NCBI GenBank assembly: GCA_038148895.1
Contig: JBBVGQ010000002.1
Source: Tamlana sp038148895
GTDB lineage: Bacteria; Bacteroidota; Bacteroidia; Flavobacteriales; Flavobacteriaceae
DNA: 64,000 nt
Direction: 5' to 3' (one strand)
Shown: positions 7,892 through 15,537 of the stretch, in pieces
Layout of the letters: each line of letters begins with the position of its first letter
Position numbering within the stretch: position 1 is the stretch's first letter
Translations under genes and position numbers: made by a program
The notes under the pieces: model-generated
What the model was told of the DNA's origin: nothing
Seen by the model: the letters and a program-made list of their open reading frames with translations, nothing else
The model's database searches: none

Positions 7892-8566
7892 CTAAACCAA
7901 TATTTTGCCATCTTCCATTTCAATAATACGGTCGGTTTTTTTGGCAAAATCTTCGTCATGGGTAACAATTAAAAGTGATAGGCCTTGCTCATCACATAAC
8001 CGTTTAAATATGTTAAAAACGTTTTTGGAGTTTGAACTGTCCAAATTGCCTGTGGGCTCGTCACCCATAATAATGGAAGGATTATTGATTAATGCACGAG
8101 CAATGGCAATGCGTTGCTTTTCGCCACCAGAAACCCTTGAAGCACGTTTTTTTGCCAAATGCTCAATGTTCAGCATCTTTAGTTTCTCATAGGCATCATG
8201 TTCAATTTCTTGAGCTGATTTTTCAGCAAGTTTTTTAGCTGGGAGCATAACGTTTTCCAAAACCGAAAAATCGGCCAACAAATAATGAAACTGAAAAACA
8301 AAGCCAATATGTTTATTCCTAATGTATGAAAGGTGGTCTTTGTCTTGACCGGAAATGAGTTTATTGTTCAAAAAGAGTTCCCCTTCATAATCGGTGTCCA
8401 TAGTTGAAAGAATGTACAAGAGCGTGGACTTTCCGCAGCCAGATTTCCCCATGATTGAGGCAAATTCACCTTTTTTTACTTGAAAATTGATGTCTTTCAA
8501 AACATGGAACAACACCGGTTTTTTGAAGTATTTGTTGATATGTTTGGCTTCTAGAACAGTGCTCAT
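7892..8566 (-). CDS. ABC transporter ATP-binding protein (MacB/LolD type)
   Basis: 224 residues with a complete ATPase: Walker A GKSGCGKST at 40-48, signature VSGGEKQR near 144-151, Walker B IIMGDEPTGNLDSS near 164 and the H-loop THDEDF. The closest known group energises MacB- or LolCE-type permeases that work on periplasmic or outer-membrane substrates. It is last in an adaptor-permease-ATPase set (one base between permease stop and ATPase start). The pairing suggests efflux of a small molecule or peptide, but the cargo is unknown. Confidence 0.93.
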   Translation of the reverse strand: MSTVLEAKHINKYFKKPVLFHVLKDINFQVKKGEFASIMGKSGCGKSTLLYILSTMDTDYEGELFLNNKLISGQDKDHLSYIRNKHIGFVFQFHYLLADFSVLENVMLPAKKLAEKSAQEIEHDAYEKLKMLNIEHLAKKRASRVSGGEKQRIAIARALINNPSIIMGDEPTGNLDSSNSKNVFNIFKRLCDEQGLSLLIVTHDEDFAKKTDRIIEMEDGKILV

Positions 8567-8567
8567 T

Positions 8568-9830
8568 TTATTGGCCTCTAATGATTTTTACTGGGTCTAT
8601 TTTTTTTGCTTTTTTCGACGGAAGGTAACCAGCCAAAAAAGTTGAAATCATGGCAAACGAAAAGCCTATTAAAAAAAACATCGGATTTATATTTACAGGA
8701 AAGGTTTCTACCGTTGGAAGTGCTTCAGTTTTAAACGGAATGGTATCAATTAGACGTGCCAATCCGTAACCAATAATTAGACCTAAAACACCGCCTACAA
8801 GACCAATAATCATGGCCTGACTCATAAAAATATGCTGTACATCTTTTCCTGAGAATCCCGTTGCTTTTAGAATGGCAATGTCATTCATCTTTTCATAAAT
8901 AAGCATGTTTAAAATATTATAAATACCAAACCCGGCGACAATAAGTAATGTAATGGAAACAGCATAGGTAATGAGGTTTCTAATGGACGTACCTGTTTCA
9001 AATTGTGCATTTGCGGTTTTTATGTCAATAGCGGTTAAACCAAATTGTTGTTCAATTTTTTTTGATAGGGGAACGGCCTGTTCAATATCATATAATTTAA
9101 CGTTAATGTCTGTGATGTAATTATTTGCTTTTCCTAAAATGCGTTGCACCGTTTTTATGTTTGTAAAACTTTGGATTGCATCTAAATCTGCAATACCACT
9201 TTGATAAAGACCGACTATTCTTAAAGGAAAAATACCACCATTTATGGGGCTTACTTGTACGCGGTCGCCAACTTTTAACGACATTTTTTTTGCAATGCCT
9301 ATACCTAATAAAATACCATTTTCTGAGGTTTGTAAAGCGTCGGCAGAGCCCTCAACAATATAGTCACCCATATTGAACAATCTGGCCTCATCAATGGGGT
9401 TGATACCCGTTAAGTTTCCACCTAATTCAATAGAGCCAGCAATGTAAAAAATTTGTGTTTTTACTTGTGGGAGGGCACCACGAACTTCTGGTTTATCTTC
9501 TAAATACTTAATGATGGGCAAAGCATTATGGATTTTTTTCTGTGTTAATTTGGGTTTGACGGAATGCACCACATTAAAACTTTCTTTAACGCTGTTGTAT
9601 AATGAAATAGGTTGATTTTTAGAAGGCTCTATTTCATTGTAAACATGAATATGGGGCGTTTGGTTGAGTATTAAATTATCGAGCATGGCGTTGAGGCCGG
9701 TCATGAAACAAACCAAAGTAATGTAAGCCCCAATGCCAAAAGTCACACCCAAGGCAGCAGTGGACGTTTGCTTAATTTTTGTTAGCAAATGCGTTTTGGC
9801 TATGCTCAATATGACTTTCCAATTGGTCAT
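8568..9830 (-). CDS. ABC transporter permease, FtsX/MacB type
   Basis: 420 residues. One N-terminal membrane helix is followed by a large periplasmic domain (about 45-285) and the FtsX-type core of three helices in the C-terminal third, with INILNMLIYEKMNDIAILKATGFSG, the conserved cytoplasmic segment of the family. It overlaps the upstream adaptor gene by 4 bp and precedes its ATPase by one base, so the three subunits are translationally coupled. No outer-membrane TolC-type partner is encoded nearby, so any tripartite channel would need one from elsewhere in the genome. Confidence 0.9.
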   Translation of the reverse strand: MTNWKVILSIAKTHLLTKIKQTSTAALGVTFGIGAYITLVCFMTGLNAMLDNLILNQTPHIHVYNEIEPSKNQPISLYNSVKESFNVVHSVKPKLTQKKIHNALPIIKYLEDKPEVRGALPQVKTQIFYIAGSIELGGNLTGINPIDEARLFNMGDYIVEGSADALQTSENGILLGIGIAKKMSLKVGDRVQVSPINGGIFPLRIVGLYQSGIADLDAIQSFTNIKTVQRILGKANNYITDINVKLYDIEQAVPLSKKIEQQFGLTAIDIKTANAQFETGTSIRNLITYAVSITLLIVAGFGIYNILNMLIYEKMNDIAILKATGFSGKDVQHIFMSQAMIIGLVGGVLGLIIGYGLARLIDTIPFKTEALPTVETFPVNINPMFFLIGFSFAMISTFLAGYLPSKKAKKIDPVKIIRGQ

Positions 9831-10909
9831 TCTGTGGGTTTGTAAATGGGCGTGTCTTTTGTTATTCCAGATAAAATTTCAACATATTCCATGTTTTGTA
9901 ATCCCTTGGTAACGTTAATTATTCCGTCGTCGGTTTTTACTTTATTATCATCAATTAAATAGGTTTTTGGGATGGTCAATACATTGGTTTTTTCAGCAAT
10001 AATGATGTTGGCTTCACCTGAAAGTCCGGGATATAAAATGTCGGGCGGATTTTCAAAAACGGCTTCGACTTTAAAGGTTTGGTTGCGTTCGTCTTTTTTT
10101 GGATAAATTTTGGAAACTTTTCCGGTAAAAACTTTTCCATCGTAGGCATCCAAATGAATAATAATCTTTTGACCATTCGAAATGCGGACAATATCAACTT
10201 CATCAACCAGCATTTCAACTACAAAGTTATTCGCACTGCCAACGGAGGCCAACGGTTCCATAGTGGTCACAATTTCCCCAGGCTCCTTATACAGGGCGTA
10301 AACCTTGCCGTTTATCTGACTTTTAACTGTAAAATCCGTTGTAGTTATTAACGCTGTTTCATAGTTGTTTTGTGCCTGTTTAACCGCCGTTTCCAATTCA
10401 TGTTTTGTGCGGTTGTATTTACTTTGAAGAAGACTGAGGTTGTTTGAGGACAATTGATAGTTAAGTTTTTTTGTGTCGAACTCAATTTTAGATCCTATGT
10501 TTTGGCCCCAAAGATTCTTTTGTCTGAAGTAGTTTGTAGAGTCGTTGGTATATTTGAGTTTTGCTGCAATAATTTCGTCTTCAATACTGCTTAAAATAGC
10601 CGAACTGCCCGTGTAATTTTCTTTTGCCAATTGTAACGTGAGTTTGGCATTTTGGGCGTTAAGCTTGGGTGTATTGTTGATGATTTGAATTAAAGGGTCA
10701 TCCTTTTTTACCACGTCTCCTTCTTCAACCAAATTATCGTCTAAAATTCCAGCAACAATGGCATATACTTGATAGAGGCTATCTGGCTGAATGGTTACCG
10801 ACGAATATACCGATTCTGTTAAATGTCGTTCTTCTGGAGTGATTTTATCTTGACTTTTTGAGCAGGAAGCTAGGATTAAGAGCAGTATTGTGAATTGAAA
10901 TAATTTCAT
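9827..10909 (-). CDS. HlyD/MacA-type periplasmic adaptor lipoprotein
   Basis: 360 residues with a lipoprotein signal (LLLILASC, lipid-modified C16). The order is a lipoyl-like half motif (YQVYAIVAGILDDNLVEEGDVVKKDDPLIQI), an alpha-hairpin with KLTLQLAKENY and TKKLNYQLSSNNLSLLQSKYNRTKHELETAVKQ, then the second lipoyl half and beta-barrel (VNGKVYALYKEPGEIVTT). It would bridge the inner-membrane permease to an outer-membrane channel. It lies 40 bp after deoD on the same strand, possibly in one long transcript that starts at the divergent box at 12402. Confidence 0.88.
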   Translation of the reverse strand: MKLFQFTILLLILASCSKSQDKITPEERHLTESVYSSVTIQPDSLYQVYAIVAGILDDNLVEEGDVVKKDDPLIQIINNTPKLNAQNAKLTLQLAKENYTGSSAILSSIEDEIIAAKLKYTNDSTNYFRQKNLWGQNIGSKIEFDTKKLNYQLSSNNLSLLQSKYNRTKHELETAVKQAQNNYETALITTTDFTVKSQINGKVYALYKEPGEIVTTMEPLASVGSANNFVVEMLVDEVDIVRISNGQKIIIHLDAYDGKVFTGKVSKIYPKKDERNQTFKVEAVFENPPDILYPGLSGEANIIIAEKTNVLTIPKTYLIDDNKVKTDDGIINVTKGLQNMEYVEILSGITKDTPIYKPTE

Positions 10910-10949
10910 GATTCAAAATTTGTTATGAAGTTAGGGCTGTTTTTGCAAC

Positions 10950-11648
10950 TTAAAAAGTATTAAGCGCAATTTCTATCATGGTATTAAAGGAACTTTCCCG
11001 TTCTTCTGCGGTAATGGCTTTTTTGGTTACCAACGAATCGGATACCGTTAAAATAGATAGGGCTTTGACGTTAAATTTAGCGGCAATGGTGTACAGTCCA
11101 GCCGTTTCCATTTCAACGCTTAGTACACCAAATTCAGCCCATTTTTTATAAGCATTAACATCATCTTCATAAAATTCGTCGGCGGTCAGAACATTGCCAG
11201 CTTTAATGGGAATGTTGTTGTTTTTTGCATACAGCGCAGCATTCATAAACAATTCAAAATCTGCGGTTGGCGAATAATCGGCGTTAATAAACCTGGAATT
11301 ATTGATGCCAGAAGTTGATGATGCCGCCATGGCAATAACGATATCCCTTAGCTTTATATGCTTTTGATAAGAACCCGTGGAGCCAACACGAATAAGGTTT
11401 TTAACACCGTAGTCATTTATGAGTTCATGGCAGTAAATTAAAGCCGAGGGCACTCCCATTCCGGTGCCCTGTACCGAAACCTTTTTGCCATGATAATAAC
11501 CCGTAAAGCCCAACATACCACGCACATCGTTGTAGCAAAAGTGGTCGTCCAAAAAAGTTTCTGCAATCCATTTGGCCCTCATGGGGTCACCTGGCAATAA
11601 AACGGACTCTGCAATGTCTCCTTTTTTGGCTTCAATATGTATACTCAT
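10950..11648 (-). CDS. deoD: Purine-nucleoside phosphorylase, DeoD type
   Basis: 232 residues, close to the usual length of hexameric DeoD. Motifs seen: GDPMRAKWIAETFL (phosphate-binding arginine), LIRVGSTGSYQ, VEMETAGLY and ILTVSDSLV (the acidic base-recognition loop). It phosphorolyses purine (deoxy)nucleosides to base and (deoxy)ribose-1-phosphate for salvage. It overlaps the upstream thioredoxin gene by one base, an unusual coupling of nucleoside salvage with redox genes. Confidence 0.95.
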   Translation of the reverse strand: MSIHIEAKKGDIAESVLLPGDPMRAKWIAETFLDDHFCYNDVRGMLGFTGYYHGKKVSVQGTGMGVPSALIYCHELINDYGVKNLIRVGSTGSYQKHIKLRDIVIAMAASSTSGINNSRFINADYSPTADFELFMNAALYAKNNNIPIKAGNVLTADEFYEDDVNAYKKWAEFGVLSVEMETAGLYTIAAKFNVKALSILTVSDSLVTKKAITAEERESSFNTMIEIALNTF

Positions 11649-11944
11649 TAGCTAGATTTTATAATATTTACGATGTCATTTTTTTGAAGTACGCCAGATT
11701 GTCTCCAAACCTGTTTTCCGTTCTTGAAGAGTAGCATGGTTGGCACACCTCTTACTTGATATTTGGAAGCTAAAGTTTGGTTTTTGTCCACATCAATTTT
11801 TATGATTTTTATGGCATCGCCTAGTTCTTGTTTCACATCTTTTAATATTGGAGCAAGCATTTTGCATGGACCACACCAATCGGCATAAAAATCAATCAAT
11901 ACAGCTTCATTGGCGTTTACAATGGTACTAAAGTTTGTTTTCAT
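11648..11944 (-). CDS. Thioredoxin
   Basis: 98 residues, a minimal thioredoxin fold with the redox site WCGPCK (C24, C27) and the conserved cis-proline in RGVPTMLLF. There is no signal peptide, so it is a cytoplasmic disulfide reductase. It sits between the small helical protein (5 bp) and deoD (1-bp overlap), in a transcript that would start at the stress-type promoter at 12371-12413. Confidence 0.95.
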   Translation of the reverse strand: MKTNFSTIVNANEAVLIDFYADWCGPCKMLAPILKDVKQELGDAIKIIKIDVDKNQTLASKYQVRGVPTMLLFKNGKQVWRQSGVLQKNDIVNIIKSS

Positions 11945-11949
11945 TTCTT

Positions 11950-12351
11950 CTATTTTTTTAGCTCTAAATCTAGTTTGGCCAGTATAATCAATTCCGATTT
12001 ATTTAAACTGGAAAAGGCATTAGCCATGGCACTAGCGGTTTTTAGAATGAGATTTTTGATGTCGTTGGTAAACAATGATTTGTGCTCTTTTTTATAGGCA
12101 ACAAAATCAGAAAAACACCTTTCTGGGCTAAGTTTTTTGCTGTTGGCTTCATCAAAAATAAGTTCTATTTGGTTTACTAAATTTTCTATTGAACCATGAG
12201 CTTCACCCACCGCCAACCAATGCTCGTGCACAAACTTTTTCAGTTCGCTTATCTCTGTTTTGTTCACCATGTTATCCGCAGCGGCAATGGCATAAAAAAG
12301 CTTTCCAAGATTTTGATAAAAATGCTTTGGAAGATTGTTTATAGGTTTCAT
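11950..12351 (-). CDS. Small helical protein, possibly TerB-like
   Basis: 133 residues from the ATG at 12351. A TTG three codons upstream is in frame but would sit only about 7 nt from the predicted transcription start. The sequence is all-helical. The segment YAIAAADNMVNKTEISELKKFVHE resembles the acidic metal-binding repeat region of TerB/tellurite-resistance-like proteins, but this is a weak resemblance and the function is unknown. It is the first gene of the thioredoxin-deoD-ABC run and is divergent from the LOV histidine kinase, sharing one regulatory box with it. Confidence 0.6.
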   Translation of the reverse strand: MKPINNLPKHFYQNLGKLFYAIAAADNMVNKTEISELKKFVHEHWLAVGEAHGSIENLVNQIELIFDEANSKKLSPERCFSDFVAYKKEHKSLFTNDIKNLILKTASAMANAFSSLNKSELIILAKLDLELKK

Positions 12352-12370
12352 TTTGTACAAAATTCATCTA

Positions 12371-12444
12371 TAAAATTACATAATTTTTGCCTTTTGGTAC
12401 ATGACATAAATCAGTCAATTCCATAGATATAATGATTACTTTTC
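12371..12444. promoter_or_regulatory. Single Crp/Fnr-type box serving two divergent promoters
   Basis: The box TGACATAAATCA lies at 12402-12413. To the left, read on the minus strand, TAATTTTA (12378-12371) starts after a 23-bp gap. To the right, TACTTTTC (12437-12444) also starts after a 23-bp gap. Both are TAnnTTTN. The right-hand promoter would initiate near 12448, after the more upstream candidate ATG at 12432, which supports 12480 as the start of the kinase gene. Confidence 0.75.
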
Positions 12445-12479
12445 GCTTCAATTATTATGCTTTGCAAATTGGGGTGGTT

Positions 12480-14366
12480 ATGTTTAAGCAAGACCAGGAG
12501 ATATTCAATATTCTTTTAAAGACCGTATCTGAGGCTGTTATTATTGTGGATAGCCATCAAAAGATTATGGAGGTGAATGCTGCGGTTGAAACTATTTTTG
12601 GTTATGCCAAAGATGAAATTATACATAAGCACATTAATTTATTAATACCCTCAAATTACCATAAAGCCCATGCTTCTTATTTTGAAAAGTTCATTCAAAG
12701 GGGAAAACGTAGGAAAATGGGCGGGGCAACCGATATTTTTGCCTTAAAGAAAGACGGCACAATTTTTAATGTAGAGATTGAGTTAAATCCATTTTCGGTT
12801 TACGACAAAACCTATGTAATGGCCTTAATCAAGGATATTTCTGAAAAGAAGGAAATTGAAAAAAACTTGATGTTGCGTACACAAGCTTTACAATCTGCCA
12901 ATAACGGTATAATTATTACTGACGCATTAAGGCCAGACAACCCAATAATCTATTTTAATTCTGCCTTCCAAAACCTTACAGGGTATTCCGAAGCAGAAAT
13001 ACTTAATAATAATTGTAGGTTTTTGCAAGGAAACGACAGAGACCAACCTCCGTTAAAATATTTACGGGAAGCTATAAAAAATGGCAAAAGCTGCCAAGCC
13101 ACCTTGAGAAACTACAAGAAAGATGGAACCATGTTTTGGAATGATGTGTATATTTTTCCAATAACAAATTCTAGAGGTACAGTTACCCATTTTATTGGTA
13201 TTCAAAATGATGTGACGCTCAAGAAGAAGATGGAGGAGGAGCGCCATCATTTGGCATCAATTTTTGATGAATCGTTAAATGAAATCTATGTTTTTGATGC
13301 AGAAACCTTAAAGTTCATCAATATAAACTACGGCGCCCAAAAAAATATAGGTTACAGCCTTGAGGAACTGAAAGACATGACGCCTTTGGATATTAATGTA
13401 AATGGCGGTGAGGCAGAATTCAAAAAGACCATAAATCTTTTGTTGCAAAAAAAGGTAGAGAAACTGGAATTTGAAGGACTTCACCAACGCAAAGATGGTT
13501 CGCAATATCCCGTTGAGGTTCATTTGCAACTTTCAAACTTAAACGAAAAACGTGTTTTTATAGCCATTATTTTGGATATAACTGAACGAAAAAACTATAC
13601 CACAAAACTTGAAAATACAGTAGCCGAAAGAACGCAACAGCTTAAAAAAGCACTGAGTAAGGAAAAGGAACTTAATGAACTTAAAACAAAGTTTTTGTCT
13701 TTGGTATCGCATGAATTTAAAACCCCTTTGAGCGGTATTTTAACATCCAGTCAACTGTTGGGTAAGTACACGTTGAGTGAACAGCAACAAAACCGCGACA
13801 AGCATATTAGAACAATAACGGATAAGGTACATTACTTGAACAATATACTTAATGACTTTCTATCCATTGAGAAGTTGGAAACAGGAAAGGTGAATTACAG
13901 GTTTAACAATTTTAAATTGAGCAAAGTGGTAAACGAGGTGGTTTACAATTCCAATATGCTTTTAAAGGAAGGGCAACAGATTAATTACCCTGAAAATATT
14001 GATGATTTATCACTTTGCCAAGATGAGAAGATCATTCAATTGATTTTTTCAAATTTATTGCATAACGCCATCAAATATTCGCCTGAAGGGTCGGTAATTG
14101 ATTTACAAATAAAACAAGATAAAAAAATTACAACGCTAAAGGTCAAGGACAATGGTTTTGGTATTCCGGAGAAAGACCAGAAAAGTATTTTCGAACGGTA
14201 TTTTAGGGCCGAAAACGTTATGAATACCCAAGGTACAGGAATAGGTCTAAACATTGCAAAAAGCCATTTAGAAAACTTGGGCGGAACAATTTCCTTTAAA
14301 AGTAAAGAAAATAAAGGCAGCACATTTACGATTAAATTTCCAAATGTAGCCAAAGAACAAAGCTGA
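12480..14366 (+). CDS. LOV/PAS blue-light-type sensor histidine kinase
   Basis: 628 residues from ATG 12480. An in-frame ATG at 12432 lies upstream of the predicted transcription start and would add 16 poorly conserved residues. Order: PAS (about 8-125), LOV (about 135-250), PAS (about 255-370), HisKA with phospho-acceptor H411 (LVSHEFKTPLSG), then HATPase with NLLHNAIKYSPEG, DNGFGIP and GTGIGLNIAKSHLENLGG. The LOV domain has NCRFLQG with the adduct-forming cysteine C179, the flavin ligands in NYKKDGTMFWN and the glutamine of HFIGIQNDVT, all as in YtvA and phototropins. The usual glycine three residues before the cysteine is asparagine. There are no membrane helices, so it is a soluble photoreceptor kinase. 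Its partner regulator starts 18 bp downstream. Confidence 0.92.
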   Translation: MFKQDQEIFNILLKTVSEAVIIVDSHQKIMEVNAAVETIFGYAKDEIIHKHINLLIPSNYHKAHASYFEKFIQRGKRRKMGGATDIFALKKDGTIFNVEIELNPFSVYDKTYVMALIKDISEKKEIEKNLMLRTQALQSANNGIIITDALRPDNPIIYFNSAFQNLTGYSEAEILNNNCRFLQGNDRDQPPLKYLREAIKNGKSCQATLRNYKKDGTMFWNDVYIFPITNSRGTVTHFIGIQNDVTLKKKMEEERHHLASIFDESLNEIYVFDAETLKFININYGAQKNIGYSLEELKDMTPLDINVNGGEAEFKKTINLLLQKKVEKLEFEGLHQRKDGSQYPVEVHLQLSNLNEKRVFIAIILDITERKNYTTKLENTVAERTQQLKKALSKEKELNELKTKFLSLVSHEFKTPLSGILTSSQLLGKYTLSEQQQNRDKHIRTITDKVHYLNNILNDFLSIEKLETGKVNYRFNNFKLSKVVNEVVYNSNMLLKEGQQINYPENIDDLSLCQDEKIIQLIFSNLLHNAIKYSPEGSVIDLQIKQDKKITTLKVKDNGFGIPEKDQKSIFERYFRAENVMNTQGTGIGLNIAKSHLENLGGTISFKSKENKGSTFTIKFPNVAKEQS

Positions 14367-14384
14367 CAAACTAAATATGAACCG

Positions 14385-15440
14385 ATGAAAACAGTTCTAC
14401 TCATAGAAGATGATACCGTGCTAAGGGAAAACACTGCAGAGCTTTTGGAGCTATCTAAATACAAGGTTATTTCGGCTTCAAATGGCAGGGTTGGGGTGAA
14501 TATGGCCAAAAAGCACCTACCCGATATTATTGTGTGTGATATTATGATGCCAGAACTGGATGGCTATGGCGTACTTGATATACTTTCCAAAAACCAGAAT
14601 ACCAAATTTATACCCTTTATCTTTTTGTCTGCCAAAACAGAACATGAGGATGTTAGAAAAGGCATGAATATGGGCGCGGACGATTATTTAACCAAACCGT
14701 TTTCAGAAGACGAACTGATTACGGCCATTGAAAGTCGTTTGGCCAAAGTTTCCATTTTACAGGAATTGAAAAAAAGTCAGAAGCAACAAGCAATTCAACC
14801 TAATGAAAGTGAGCTGAAATCACTCAACGATTTAAAGAATTTTTTTGATGACTATGGCCATGAGTTCTCATTTAATGCCCAGGATATTGTTTATCGGGAG
14901 GGCGACCATTCAAATTATATTTACCTAATAGCCAAAGGTGCCGTTAAGTGCTACCAGATTAACGAACTAGGTAAAGAACTCGCTACGGCCTTATACAAAG
15001 AAGATGATTTATTCGGGTATAACTCCTTTACCCAAAATATACCTCATAAAGAAACTGCTACGGCAATCGAGGATACAAAATTGGTTGGCATCTCAATCAT
15101 AGAATTTAAGGAAGTACTCAATCAAAACCATGAGGTGGCCATTGCCTTGCTTGAACTTTTGGCCGATAATTTATCTGAAGTTAAGGACGAACTCGTTCAA
15201 ATGGCATACAGCTCGGTAAACAAAAAAACGGCGGCCACCATTTTAAAGTTTGCTGAAAAAATCAATAGAAAGCCAAACGACCCCATAAAAATATCCCGTA
15301 ATGATTTGGCAAGTGTTGCCGGTATAGCACCAGAAACTTTAATAAGAACATTGGCCATTTTTAAAAAAGAAGGCATTATAAAAGCCGATGGACGAAACAT
15401 AAAAGTCATTGATATTGAACGGCTAAAAATTGTGAATTAA
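14385..15440 (+). CDS. Response regulator fused to a Crp/Fnr-type DNA-binding protein
   Basis: 351 residues: a REC domain (1-122) with acidic D9/D10, phospho-acceptor D52 (DIIVCDIMMPELDG) and the TKPF lysine; a linker; a cyclic-nucleotide-binding-like beta roll (about 145-255); and a Crp-type winged helix (about 265-340). In the beta roll the Glu/Arg pair that holds cAMP is replaced (Y212 and K222/E223), so cAMP control is unlikely. There is no cysteine cluster for an Fnr iron-sulfur centre. The recognition helix APETLIRTL keeps E317 and R321, the pair that reads TGA in Crp and Fnr. It is the natural candidate for binding the eight TGA-N6-TCA boxes. It is co-transcribed with the LOV kinase. 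Confidence 0.9.
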   Translation: MKTVLLIEDDTVLRENTAELLELSKYKVISASNGRVGVNMAKKHLPDIIVCDIMMPELDGYGVLDILSKNQNTKFIPFIFLSAKTEHEDVRKGMNMGADDYLTKPFSEDELITAIESRLAKVSILQELKKSQKQQAIQPNESELKSLNDLKNFFDDYGHEFSFNAQDIVYREGDHSNYIYLIAKGAVKCYQINELGKELATALYKEDDLFGYNSFTQNIPHKETATAIEDTKLVGISIIEFKEVLNQNHEVAIALLELLADNLSEVKDELVQMAYSSVNKKTAATILKFAEKINRKPNDPIKISRNDLASVAGIAPETLIRTLAIFKKEGIIKADGRNIKVIDIERLKIVN

Positions 15441-15470
15441 CGAGATTCAATTTTTATTAAATTTCAAAAA

Positions 15471-15513
15471 TGACCAATATCATTTCATTAAAACCATGCA
15501 CTGCATAAATTAG
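15471..15513 (+). promoter_or_regulatory. Crp/Fnr-type box plus -7 element for the first usp gene
   Basis: The box TGACCAATATCA (15471-15482) is followed after 23 bp by TAAATTAG (15506-15513). The predicted start near 15517 is about 20 nt before the ATG at 15538. It begins 31 bp after the regulator's stop codon. Confidence 0.8.
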
Positions 15514-15537
15514 TAAAAGATAAAAAAATGCAGTTTG

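Noticed and set aside
12432..12479. The upstream ATG as the start of the LOV kinase
   Set aside because: It lies upstream of the predicted transcription start and adds 16 residues that are not part of the PAS domain.
14036..14509. A 157-codon minus-strand open frame across the kinase/regulator junction
   Set aside because: It is antisense to two well-supported genes, has no family features and is a by-product of their codon use.
14385..15440. An oxygen-sensing Fnr protein
   Set aside because: There is a receiver domain instead of the cysteine-rich N-terminus and no cysteine cluster to hold an iron-sulfur centre.
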